Of a DNA stretch of 25,444 nt, positions 1 to 6,671 are shown one piece after another; position 1 is the stretch's first letter, and every line of letters begins with the position of its first letter. The notes beneath the pieces were generated by a model. That model worked only from the letters and a program-made list of their open reading frames with translations. It was not told the origin of the DNA and ran no database searches. The translations under genes were made by a program, and so were the position numbers. Origin of the DNA: CAXMWX01 sp051008185. Its GTDB lineage: Bacteria; Pseudomonadota; Gammaproteobacteria; Eutrophobiales; Eutrophobiaceae. Location of the stretch: assembly GCA_051008185.1 (NCBI GenBank), contig JBPCXW010000074.1, forward strand, positions 1 to 25,444, written 5' to 3'.

Positions 1-903
1 CAACTGGATGATGTGTTGTGATCGAGTCAATTTTCTTACTGTAGTTTTCATTTCTTCATAAAGTTTATGGATTCGCTTTACACGATCTGTATTTACTTGG
101 GCTTGCTCGGTAATGGCCTGTAGGAAAAAAACCACCCATTCAACCCATGCACCTTCGGTGGAGATTGCTTGCAAACGGTCATAGTATTCACTGCGGTTTC
201 TTTCCAGATAGGCGGACAGATAGAACATTGGCTCTGTTAGTCTATTTGCCTGACACAGAAACAAAGGTATCAAGAGCCGACCAATGCGGCCGTTACCATC
301 CTGAAAAGGATGTAGCAGTTCAAACTGGGCATGGATAACAGCGCACTGGATCAATGGATCAGTATCTCTATACTCAAGATAAACCTCCCAGTCTTGTAGA
401 TGATCACGTAACTGCAAGGGAGACGGTGGGACAAAGCTGGCCTCTTCCATGGTGCATCCCGGCTTGCCTATCCAGTTCTGGACATTGCGAAATTCCCCCG
501 GCATCTTGTCTTCGCCCCTGACACTGCTCATAAGTCGTTTATGTAATTCCCGAATCATTGCTAAACGGACCGGTTGCTCCCGGATTGCCTCTCTGCCAAG
601 ACTCAGAGCCTCCCCATAATTCAGAATTTCCCTGATGTCTTCCTCCTTGTCCGCTTCATAGGTTTGTCCTGCCTCATGTTCCAGAACCTCTTCCACTGTC
701 GCCTGTGTCCCCTCTATTCTGGACGATAGTACCGCTTCCTGACCGGCGAGAGGGGCGAGTAATATGTCTGGATTGACCAGACTTTGTAGCAAGCCGTCAT
801 ACCGGGCCAGAGCGGCATTGGCTTCGCCGACGGGTACTATCAAGCGCGCTGAATCCAGGCCTTTCGGTGGCATTTTTTCCGGCTTGTAAGGGGACTGACT
901 CAT
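1..903 (-). CDS. Fic family protein (AMPylator-like), truncated by the left edge
   Basis: An open frame reads leftward from an ATG at 901-903 and leaves the window without a stop, so 301 residues are visible and the C-terminus is missing. Fic enzymes usually transfer AMP from ATP to a hydroxyl on a target protein. The core motif HPFQDGNGRIGR lies at residues 198-209 with the catalytic His and both Arg. An inhibitory-helix motif of the S/TxxxE(G/N) type, SSRIEG, sits at residues 60-65, so this is a class II Fic with N-terminal autoinhibition. The N-terminal Fic_N-like region begins about residue 15. The start is preceded by a weak AGG and by two palindromes (932-967 and 1005-1038) that probably control it. 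A second Fic gene lies 2 kb away on the other strand but is clearly a different subfamily. The family call is secure; target and biological role are unknown. Confidence 0.93.
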   Translation of the reverse strand, partial: MSQSPYKPEKMPPKGLDSARLIVPVGEANAALARYDGLLQSLVNPDILLAPLAGQEAVLSSRIEGTQATVEEVLEHEAGQTYEADKEEDIREILNYGEALSLGREAIREQPVRLAMIRELHKRLMSSVRGEDKMPGEFRNVQNWIGKPGCTMEEASFVPPSPLQLRDHLQDWEVYLEYRDTDPLIQCAVIHAQFELLHPFQDGNGRIGRLLIPLFLCQANRLTEPMFYLSAYLERNRSEYYDRLQAISTEGAWVEWVVFFLQAITEQAQVNTDRVKRIHKLYEEMKTTVRKLTRSQHIIQL

Positions 904-922
904 TGTGTATCGCCTATGGTAA

Positions 923-967
923 ACAAACTGTTTTGTTTGTCGTATTTACCGATATACGACAAACAAA
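923..967. promoter_or_regulatory. Palindromic operator-like site upstream of the first Fic gene
   Basis: TTTGTTTGTCGTAT at 932-945 is perfectly inverted at 954-967 around an 8-bp spacer. A further ACAAAC half-site at 923-928 pairs with GTTTGT at 935-940, giving three ACAAAC/GTTTGT half-sites in 45 bp. It lies 20-64 bp upstream of the Fic start codon, where a repressor or activator could act. A diverged copy occurs at 6578-6615. The binding protein is unknown. Confidence 0.65.
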
Positions 968-1004
968 GCCTCGTTTCTGTGGTTTGAAGCGGTATTCTAC
1001 CCTG

Positions 1005-1038
1005 TTGATTATCATATTTCATCAAATATGATAATCAA
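1005..1038. promoter_or_regulatory. Perfect 15-bp inverted repeat with 4-nt loop
   Basis: TTGATTATCATATTT at 1005-1019 is repeated in inverse at 1024-1038 around CATC. It is AT-rich and has no following U-tract, so an operator is likelier than a terminator. It lies about 100 bp upstream of the Fic start and about 380 bp upstream of the nuclease-like gene, so it could serve either. Confidence 0.6.
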
Positions 1039-1287
1039 ATTGGCAATTAAGTCGGTCAAAATGCTGGGAAATGGAATAAATTCAGTATATTCAAGTGGTT
1101 AGCGAAAGCAGGCAAAATCACGCCCGGTGCATGGCACCCCATGTTCGCATCATGGCGATGGGTACCTTACAGCCGTCATCTTTGAACCTATCCGAAGGTA
1201 GGACGTGGCCCGCCCTCCCCTGCGTTTCCCAAGTACTTTGGGATTTGGGTATTGACCCCCGACTAAACCATATACAAAATGTGTGCG

Positions 1288-1313
1288 ACTGCGAATACCT
1301 GCTGACCTTGATA
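1288..1313. repeat. 26-bp direct repeat, copy 1
   Basis: Exactly 26 bases starting ACTGCGAATACC and ending CTTGATA recur in the same orientation at 2917-2942. The two copies bracket the nuclease-like gene and the DUF4160/DUF2442 pair. Read on the minus strand, both copies give the same short peptide IKVSRYSQ before the frames diverge, so this could be a relic of duplicated coding sequence or a recombination footprint. Confidence 0.7.
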
Positions 1314-1414
1314 AGGCTTGATCCTCCCATTTCTTAAAATATATTCTTGTGGGCGGTATTCGTGTGATGTTTTTAAGTGTGTTTTATTTTTAGATAATTA
1401 ATTAGGAGAGAATC

Positions 1415-2053
1415 ATGACAAATAAAAGAACAGACTCCAAAGTGACACGCAAGTCGTTGTTGGACGCGATTATTAGCGGTATCAAGAAAGCTCAGAACGA
1501 TTACTACGATATGTCCGAATATTGGGTGGGTGACGGTCCAGAGTATTGGATTACCACCTATGTAGCGAGGGCATTGTGGAAAATCAGCGGCGACGGCACT
1601 GTACTTGCTGAAGGTGCTTCAGATACGACACGCAAAGAGGTAGGAGGCAGGAATAAAGGTCGGCTACCACGTCTAGTCAAGAACAAGCGATACGACATCG
1701 TCGTGTATTGGCAAAATGGCAAGCCGAGAGCCGTGATTGAAATCAAAAACCAAGTACATACGAATCTTGTCATGGGAGATGTGAAGCGTGTGATTGCAGC
1801 ACTTAAGGCCGCTCAATTACGGTTCGGTGCCATAGGTTACTATTACAGTGCCGAAGACAGTAAAGAAGAAATAGCATTGCATAAAGTCAGGGGCTATGCA
1901 AAGAGTCTTGGTGAGGAAGCACGCGAATTGGCAGCAGAAGACAAATTCAAAGTGGATTGGGATACGTTTGCTTCCACTGAAGATGATCACGCATGGCTTG
2001 CCGGGTGCATCGTCATTGAACGCAAGCAGGGAAACACGCACAAGAAACAGTAA
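1415..2053 (+). CDS. PD-(D/E)XK nuclease-like protein of unknown role
   Basis: 212 residues with a strong ribosome site (AGGAG, 6 bases before the ATG). Residues 92-115 carry RYDIVVYW, a turn, then AVIEIKNQV; the pattern D94...E109-x-K111 is the catalytic signature of PD-(D/E)XK nucleases (restriction endonucleases, Holliday resolvases and similar). The upstream GPEYW at 41-45 could supply a further acidic residue. There is no signal peptide or membrane segment, so it is probably cytosolic. No methyltransferase neighbour is present, so it is not an obvious restriction-modification enzyme. It sits in a toxin/antitoxin-like neighbourhood and is AT-richer than the housekeeping genes. The nuclease fold is inferred from the motif only; a nuclease-related antitoxin or defence effector is possible. 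Confidence 0.7.
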   Translation: MTNKRTDSKVTRKSLLDAIISGIKKAQNDYYDMSEYWVGDGPEYWITTYVARALWKISGDGTVLAEGASDTTRKEVGGRNKGRLPRLVKNKRYDIVVYWQNGKPRAVIEIKNQVHTNLVMGDVKRVIAALKAAQLRFGAIGYYYSAEDSKEEIALHKVRGYAKSLGEEARELAAEDKFKVDWDTFASTEDDHAWLAGCIVIERKQGNTHKKQ

Positions 2054-2161
2054 TCAGGAGGTGCTCTATTGTATTGAGTCAGGACAACCAAGGTTGCAAA
2101 GATAAAATATGCCTGTATGATAGACTGTTATGTACCGAAAACAGAGAAAGAGAAATCCAGC

Positions 2162-2419
2162 ATGCCAACGATACTTGTCCTTTTAGGATGGCGCCTTTTC
2201 TTCTACGCAAATGAAGGGAATGAGCCCGTTCACATACATTGTCGAAAAGGCGATGCGGAATGCAAATATTGGATAGATAAAGAAAATTTTGATATTCAGG
2301 AAGCTTATGCTTACAATCTATCACCAAGAGACAAAAAACAAATACGCAAAATAATATTTGAGCATTTTGATTATATTGTAGAACAGTGGGTTGAATTTCA
2401 AAAAAGGCAAGACAAATGA
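2162..2419 (+). CDS. DUF4160 family protein
   Basis: About 85 residues starting MPTILVLLGWRLFFYANEGNEP and containing HIHCRKGDAECKYWID, the pattern of the DUF4160 family (small cytosolic proteins with a conserved Phe-Tyr and a His-x-His segment). The frame stays open upstream to an ATG at 2117, but family proteins begin near this PTI segment and the purine-rich GAGAAAGAG lies before the ATG at 2162, so that start is preferred. Its stop overlaps the next gene's start in ATGA. DUF4160 genes commonly pair with DUF2442 genes, and such pairs have been suggested to be toxin-antitoxin-like modules; biochemical function is unknown. The family call is good; the toxin-antitoxin reading is inference. 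Confidence 0.8.
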   Translation: MPTILVLLGWRLFFYANEGNEPVHIHCRKGDAECKYWIDKENFDIQEAYAYNLSPRDKKQIRKIIFEHFDYIVEQWVEFQKRQDK

Positions 2420-2673
2420 AAAAAAATCATGAAGTGAAAAATGTAAACATCACAAAAGGTATCCTCAGCCTTATCGTAGATGGTGGTAGCATTCAGAAAA
2501 ATTTAAATGAATTGTCGTTCATTCTTGCAAACGCAACAGAAGAAGAGCAAAAGGAGTTTGAAATATCACCTTCCGGGTATGGTATCTACTGGCCGCTGAT
2601 AGATGAAGATATTTCAATAGATGGTCTTTTAGGTATTGTCCATAGTCCAAATAAACATCAAAAAAGTGCATGA
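2416..2673 (+). CDS. DUF2442 family protein
   Basis: 85 residues ending with SPSGYGIYWPLIDEDISIDG, the hallmark of DUF2442 (PxGxxIxWP-x-x-DEDIS). It overlaps the DUF4160 stop by four bases, so translation is probably coupled and the two products probably act together. No signal peptide and no membrane segment. The N-terminal half folds as a short beta-rich region in relatives; the function is unknown, with an antitoxin-like or regulatory partner role for DUF4160 being the usual suggestion. The gene is AT-rich like its partner, consistent with acquisition. It is followed by about 40 bp and then by the first hairpin repeat at 2712. Confidence 0.83.
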   Translation: MKKNHEVKNVNITKGILSLIVDGGSIQKNLNELSFILANATEEEQKEFEISPSGYGIYWPLIDEDISIDGLLGIVHSPNKHQKSA

Positions 2674-2711
2674 AAAAAACTGCAACTGGAAGGATGCGCT
2701 AACCAAGTACT

Positions 2712-2819
2712 TATGAGACCAATCAGCAATGTCCCCCCACCGGAGCCACTGCGGGCTTCGCCCTTGCGCCACCGGCTCCCCCTCAAGGGGGGAGCTATTC
2801 GTGCTGATAGGCGAAGCTG
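2712..2819. repeat. Structured intergenic repeat, copy R1
   Basis: Starts with a 20-bp flank (TATGAGACC...AGCAATG) shared with copy R2 at 5161. This is followed by CCCCCCACCGGAGCC, a GGGC-TTC-GCCC mini-hairpin and the central stem GCTCCCCC-TCAAG-GGGGGAGC, and then by a tail resembling that of R3 (GCTATTCGTGC...GATAG.CGAAGC). No U-tract follows the stem, so it is not a normal terminator. Confidence 0.8.
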
Positions 2820-2916
2820 CGGTTATCGTTAATCTAAAGGAGTCTGACTCATTTATCAGATATCCAGCCGGTCATTACCGCAATATAAAGCACCGCTAGG
2901 CACAACAATGTCTGCA

Positions 2917-2942
2917 ACTGCGAATACCTGCTGACCTTGATA
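2917..2942. repeat. 26-bp direct repeat, copy 2
   Basis: Identical to 1288-1313 over 26 bases in the same orientation. It sits just upstream of the second Fic gene, as copy 1 sits upstream of the nuclease-like gene. Confidence 0.7.
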
Positions 2943-2962
2943 TGGCACGGATAACCCACTTG

Positions 2963-2995
2963 ATTTACGGCTAATTCTCGGCTAATTTACGGCTA
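2963..2995. repeat. Three tandem 11-bp repeats running into a start codon
   Basis: ATTTACGGCTA, ATTCTCGGCTA and ATTTACGGCTA follow each other without gaps; the last A is the first base of the Fic ATG at 2995. An 11-bp period places each unit on nearly the same DNA face, as in iteron-like or cooperative operator arrays. No Shine-Dalgarno is visible before the ATG. Confidence 0.7.
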
Positions 2996-4032
2996 TGGCT
3001 TGGGCACCAAAATATAGCATCACAGACCGGCTTTTGCTTACCATGCGGCGAATTGGGGAGGCCCTTGGCGAGATCAAAAGTTTGGGGTTGAATCGGCGAT
3101 CTCTGGCAGCGCTGAAACTGGAGGCCAGGGAACTTTCTACTTACGCCTCTACCAGCATTGAAGGCAACCCTTTGCCGCTGACAGATGTAAAGCGGCTGTT
3201 GAAAAAACGAAGCAAGCATGTTCGCGCCACCGAGAAGGAGGTGCTGAACTACAATCAGGCGCTACAGAGTCTGTATAAATCTATTCCTGCGGGGAAGTTT
3301 TCACTTTCCTTGCAAACAGTTGAGTCCATACAAGGGCAGGTCGTTGCCGGGTTGATGGAGAATGAGGCGGATTCCGGTCATATTCGCCGGGACCCGGTTG
3401 TTATTCGCAACCCGCGTAAGCTGGACGAGATTGTCTTTATTCCCCCGTCTGCAAAGGATGTGAAGGGCCTGATGCGGGACCTGCTTGCCTATATTGACAA
3501 TAACATTGATCAGGTTGACCCCATTATCCTTGCCGGGATATTCCACCGCCAGTGCGTGATTATCCATCCTTTTATGGATGGCAATGGCCGCACAACACGG
3601 CTGGTTACAACGGCTATTCTCGGCAAGGCAGGGTTTGATTTGTTTGAGATTTTCAGCTTTGAAAATTACTACAACCAAAACATTACGCAGTACTTCAATG
3701 CAGTTGGCCTGCAGGGCGATTACTACGAACTAAGAGATACCATTGACTTCACACACTGGCTGGAATATTTCGCGGAAGGAATACTGGATGAGCTGATGCG
3801 GACACGCAAAGCGTTGCCGGACAAAACTCCGCCACCGCCAAAGCTGGAAACACACCATAAGCTTATTATGGACTATATTGACAAGCATGGCAGCATCACC
3901 CAGCGGGAGTACAGGGAATTATCACCGCGTAGCCCGGCTTCACGAAAACTTGATTTCAGGAAACTGCAGAAGCTGGGGCTAATCAAAGCAAAGGGAACAG
4001 GACGCGGGACCTACTATGTCAAAAAAAGTTGA
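2995..4032 (+). CDS. Fic family protein with C-terminal winged helix
   Basis: 345 residues, full length for this common Fic subfamily. The N-terminus WAPKYSIT is the usual family start. An inhibitory motif STSIEGN lies at residues 52-58 and the catalytic motif HPFMDGNGRTTR at 191-202, so it is predicted to transfer AMP (or a related nucleotide) to proteins under class II autoinhibition. The last 60 residues (HHKLIMDYIDKHGSITQREY...) look like a winged helix-turn-helix, so it may bind DNA and regulate itself. The ATG at 2995 gives the best family match although no ribosome site is seen; the start overlaps an 11-bp tandem repeat. It converges with the nitrilase-like gene with a 5-bp gap. Family is certain, target unknown. 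Confidence 0.94.
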   Translation: MAWAPKYSITDRLLLTMRRIGEALGEIKSLGLNRRSLAALKLEARELSTYASTSIEGNPLPLTDVKRLLKKRSKHVRATEKEVLNYNQALQSLYKSIPAGKFSLSLQTVESIQGQVVAGLMENEADSGHIRRDPVVIRNPRKLDEIVFIPPSAKDVKGLMRDLLAYIDNNIDQVDPIILAGIFHRQCVIIHPFMDGNGRTTRLVTTAILGKAGFDLFEIFSFENYYNQNITQYFNAVGLQGDYYELRDTIDFTHWLEYFAEGILDELMRTRKALPDKTPPPPKLETHHKLIMDYIDKHGSITQREYRELSPRSPASRKLDFRKLQKLGLIKAKGTGRGTYYVKKS

Positions 4033-4037
4033 AGGGA

Positions 4038-5126
4038 CTATCTGTCGTTATAACGACTAACCCCCTCCATCAATTCCTTCATTGCTTCACCCGTTTCCGG
4101 CAATTCCTCAATCGGGATGTCCAGATGGTTGATGGGGAATTCCTGTTGGTATTGATTCAATACTGGCATCGTCATATCCAGTGCATAATTTGGTAGCCTG
4201 CGGCCCGCTCGGAATTCTGCTATGGGTATCTCGGCTTCTATGATGTCATCTTTATCAAGGAACTTTGATTTTGCGAGAATCTTGCCGTTCGGGCTGGCAA
4301 TTACCGATTCTCCCCCACTGTATTTCGGGTTGAGCGGTAGGGCGAAGTTTGCCATTGCTGAATAGAAATCGTTGATTCTGGCCATTGCCAGGACATCATC
4401 TTCTGCAAACAGGGTTGCCGTGCGGAACATGATTTCAGTCCCGCGCATTGCAAACGCGGCGTAGATGAAGGGATCCATTTGCACAGTGCTCACGGCGATG
4501 TTGCCATACTCTGTTTGTAATACGGGGAACTCCTCTTCCATTCCGTACATGGCTCGGTAGCGATCCCTTACTGCTTCAATCGTCGTTGTTGTAATCTCCT
4601 TGTCAGGATAGAGGCGCTTGATATTTCGGGACTTCCAAAACACCTTTGCTATGTTGCCGCTACGATCAATCACCGTGTTCAAACTCAGAATATGCCCCGG
4701 CCAATCAGGGTCTGTTGCATAACTTCCGAATATCAAATAACTGTCGCACCGCTTGGCGATCTTTGCCAAATACTCTGTCTCGGCTCCGGGTATCTCAATG
4801 GTGTATTTGAGTTTTTCTTGTCGTGACCCGGATGAGTAACCGGTCAAGGGGAATTCGTGATATAGCAAGAAGTCTGGTTTCTTGCCGGTTGAGCAGGCTT
4901 TTCTGGCCATGTCATCCATGTGCTTCAGGTTGAACTTTAGCCCTTCTTCAATGCTGGGGAAGTCTTGCAGGGAGTTGATTGTGGTTTGCAGGACTTTTAC
5001 GACTACAACATCTTTTGCCAATTCTATGGTGGGATAAGAACCATCGGCATTTACCAGATCGGGAATCTTTGGGGATTCACATGCTGAAATGAGCGGGATG
5101 GCTAGTAATAGAAATAGTGGTTTCAT
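4038..5126 (-). CDS. Nitrilase-fold (CN-hydrolase) lipoprotein lacking the catalytic Cys
   Basis: From the ATG at 5126 the product is 362 residues and begins MKPLFLLLAIPLISAC, a clear lipoprotein signal with Cys16 as the lipidation site; an upstream ATG at 5171 would bury this signal. The remainder follows the carbon-nitrogen hydrolase fold: Glu91 in YHEFPLTGYS and Lys165 in VFWKSRN match the first two catalytic residues. The third position, normally Cys in a ...xxCYD... strand, reads STVQMD, with Gln216 where the Cys should be. The protein is therefore probably a pseudoenzyme or uses different chemistry. It would be anchored in the cell envelope. It lies between two copies of the hairpin repeat (2712 and 5161) together with the Fic gene. 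Fold confident, activity doubtful. Confidence 0.82.
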   Translation of the reverse strand: MKPLFLLLAIPLISACESPKIPDLVNADGSYPTIELAKDVVVVKVLQTTINSLQDFPSIEEGLKFNLKHMDDMARKACSTGKKPDFLLYHEFPLTGYSSGSRQEKLKYTIEIPGAETEYLAKIAKRCDSYLIFGSYATDPDWPGHILSLNTVIDRSGNIAKVFWKSRNIKRLYPDKEITTTTIEAVRDRYRAMYGMEEEFPVLQTEYGNIAVSTVQMDPFIYAAFAMRGTEIMFRTATLFAEDDVLAMARINDFYSAMANFALPLNPKYSGGESVIASPNGKILAKSKFLDKDDIIEAEIPIAEFRAGRRLPNYALDMTMPVLNQYQQEFPINHLDIPIEELPETGEAMKELMEGVSRYNDR

Positions 5127-5160
5127 GCTGGTTGCCTTTTGTGTGTGCTGGCTTAGTATA

Positions 5161-5240
5161 TATGAGACCAATCAGCAATGGCCCCCCACCAAAGCAGGCT
5201 TCGCCTCCTTTGGCTCCCCCTCAAGGGGGGAGCTATTCTT
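5161..5240. repeat. Structured intergenic repeat, copy R2
   Basis: The same 20-bp flank as R1, then a different first arm CCAAAG-(AGGC-TTC-GCCT)-CTTTGG, followed by the same central stem GCTCCCCC-TCAAG-GGGGGAGC and GCTATTC. The arm type occurs in inverse in R3 and R4. It ends 15 bp before a predicted promoter. Confidence 0.8.
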
Positions 5241-5255
5241 GCTGGATTTTATTGC

Positions 5256-5299
5256 TTGACAAGGGGGTTTTCTATCAAGATAATCTTGAAATCTGATAG
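5256..5299 (+). promoter_or_regulatory. Sigma70-like promoter with palindromic operator on the -10
   Basis: TTGACA (5256-5261), a 17-bp spacer and GATAAT (5279-5284) form a near-consensus promoter 46 bp before the ATPase ATG. TCAAGAT-A-ATCTTGA (5275-5289) is a perfect 7-bp inverted repeat over the -10, itself enclosed by CTATCA (5272) and TGATAG (5294-5299). A repressor bound here would block transcription. Confidence 0.65.
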
Positions 5300-5329
5300 T
5301 CTCACTTCCGATTTTCAAGGTTTTAGGCC

Positions 5330-6517
5330 ATGCAAAGAACAGTCTTTTTGGGGCAGATTGATGCCTTTTTCCAGAGCCACCCGATAGTTGGCATCCTCGG
5401 CCCGCGCCAGTGTGGCAAGACCACCTTGGCCCGGGATTACATCAATCCAAACGCCCCGGCCAAAGCCCCGGTTGATGAGCAGGTCCATTACTTTGATCTG
5501 GAAGACCCCGACCACCTGAACAGCCTGTCGGACCCCAAGCTGGCACTGGAGTCGCTGGAGGGTTTGATTGTCATTGACGAAATCCAGCGCTTGCCGGAGC
5601 TCTACCCTGTGTTGCGGGTGTTGATTGACCGCCGCCCGCTAAAGCAACGCTATCTGGTACTCGGTAGTGCCTCGCGCGACTTGCTGCGGCAGACTTCCGA
5701 GTCACTCGCCGGGCGCATCATCTATCTGGAATTGCCTCCCTTCACGATATTTGAAATCGAAGATCAGCAACGCTTGTGGTTGCGCGGCGGCTTTCCCCGG
5801 GCCTATCTGGCGGCAAACAATACAGTTGGAATGAACTGGCGCAAAGCCTACATTGCGAGTTTTCTGGAACGCGACCTGCCAATGCTTGGCATAGACTTCG
5901 CGCCCAACACCATGCGGCGCCTCTGGATGATGCTGGCGCACTGGAACGGCAAGGTGTTCAACGCATCAGAGTTTGCCCGCTCGCTGGATGTCAGCGCGGC
6001 GACCGTAAGGCGTTATCTGGACATTCTGGCTGGCACTTTCATGGTGCGCATCCTGCAACCCTGGCACACGAACATCCACAAGCGTCAAATCAAATCGCCG
6101 AAGGTGTACTTCCGCGACACGGGCATCATGCACGCGTTGCTTAACCTACCTGACCTCGCCAATGTGCAGGGGCACCCAAGCGTCGGCACTTCATGGGAGG
6201 GGTTTGCACTGGAGCAAGTCATACGCCTTCGCCGCGCCGATGCTTCGGAATGTTTCTTCTGGGGCACTCACGCTGAGGCTGAACTGGACTTGTTGCTTGT
6301 GCAGGGTGACAAAAAGACCGCCTTTGAATTCAAATACACTTCAACCCCCAAGGTTACCCGCTCCATGCACACGGCTTTGGAAGACTTGCAGTTGGAACAG
6401 ATGACAATCATCTACCCCGGCGACCGAACCTACTCACTCGCCAACAACATCCGCGTAGTCGGGCTAAAACAGTTAGTGCAGGAATCTGATATCGCCGGGA
6501 TTGAAACCACCCGCTGA
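5330..6517 (+). CDS. AAA-family ATPase with DUF4143 C-terminal domain
   Basis: 395 residues. Walker A GPRQCGKT at 24-31 and Walker B LIVIDEIQ at 79-86 place it in the P-loop ATPase family fused to DUF4143. A helix-turn-helix-like stretch ASEFARSLDVSAATVRRYLDIL covers about 212-233, as usual in this family. The C-terminal AELDLLL...FEFKY (D320, E333, K335) resembles a PD-(D/E)XK nuclease core. These proteins are widespread, often in accessory regions, with unproven function. The transcript starts at a strong promoter (5256-5284) bearing a palindrome. The Shine-Dalgarno is weak. The gene ends just before a diverged copy of the first Fic gene's upstream region. Confidence 0.9.
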   Translation: MQRTVFLGQIDAFFQSHPIVGILGPRQCGKTTLARDYINPNAPAKAPVDEQVHYFDLEDPDHLNSLSDPKLALESLEGLIVIDEIQRLPELYPVLRVLIDRRPLKQRYLVLGSASRDLLRQTSESLAGRIIYLELPPFTIFEIEDQQRLWLRGGFPRAYLAANNTVGMNWRKAYIASFLERDLPMLGIDFAPNTMRRLWMMLAHWNGKVFNASEFARSLDVSAATVRRYLDILAGTFMVRILQPWHTNIHKRQIKSPKVYFRDTGIMHALLNLPDLANVQGHPSVGTSWEGFALEQVIRLRRADASECFFWGTHAEAELDLLLVQGDKKTAFEFKYTSTPKVTRSMHTALEDLQLEQMTIIYPGDRTYSLANNIRVVGLKQLVQESDIAGIETTR

Positions 6518-6577
6518 AATGAGCCTGATGCTGTGGGGGCCAATGTCGGGGCCGACTTTGTTTCTCGTTTGCCACAT

Positions 6578-6668
6578 ACAAACTAATTTGTTTATCGTAT
6601 TTGCCGAAATACGAGAATCAAACAAAATAAATCCAGCATATTCAAGCAGTTACCGAACAGGCAAAATC
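6578..6668. repeat. Diverged copy of the Fic upstream region without its gene
   Basis: 6578-6615 matches 923-960 at 32 of 38 positions without gaps, and 6626-6668 matches 1075-1119 with a two-base gap. The intervening palindrome of the first copy (1005-1038) is absent. No Fic reading frame lies beside this copy; it sits between the ATPase and manC 3' ends, so it is probably a relic or a mobile regulatory fragment. Confidence 0.65.
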
Positions 6669-6671
6669 GCC

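Larger units (their letters stand above)
904..1414. other. 511-bp gene-free region between the divergent Fic and nuclease-like genes
   Basis: This gap holds the two palindromes described separately, one copy of a diverged repeat (blocks 923-960 and 1075-1119, also found near 6578-6668), and one copy of a 26-bp direct repeat (1288-1313, second copy at 2917-2942). Small open frames exist on both strands around 1095-1337, but they overlap each other and have no recognisable product or ribosome site. The last 80 bp are AT-rich and end in a good Shine-Dalgarno (AGGAG, 1404-1408) for the gene at 1415. Confidence 0.6.
2674..2994. other. 321-bp gene-free region upstream of the second Fic gene
   Basis: It contains the hairpin repeat copy R1 (2712-2819), the second 26-bp direct repeat (2917-2942) and a triple 11-bp tandem repeat (2963-2995) that runs into the Fic start codon. 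No convincing ORF or promoter was recognised in the rest. Confidence 0.6.

Noticed and set aside
1095..1337. Small overlapping open frames on both strands
   Set aside because: They overlap one another, lack ribosome sites and recognisable sequence; treated as intergenic.
2731..2800. Central G/C-rich stem of the repeats as a terminator
   Set aside because: No U-tract follows the stem in any of the four copies, and copies occur upstream of genes as well as downstream.
5127..5171. Upstream start for the nitrilase-like protein
   Set aside because: It would place 15 residues before the lipoprotein signal and hide the lipobox; the ATG at 5126 is used.
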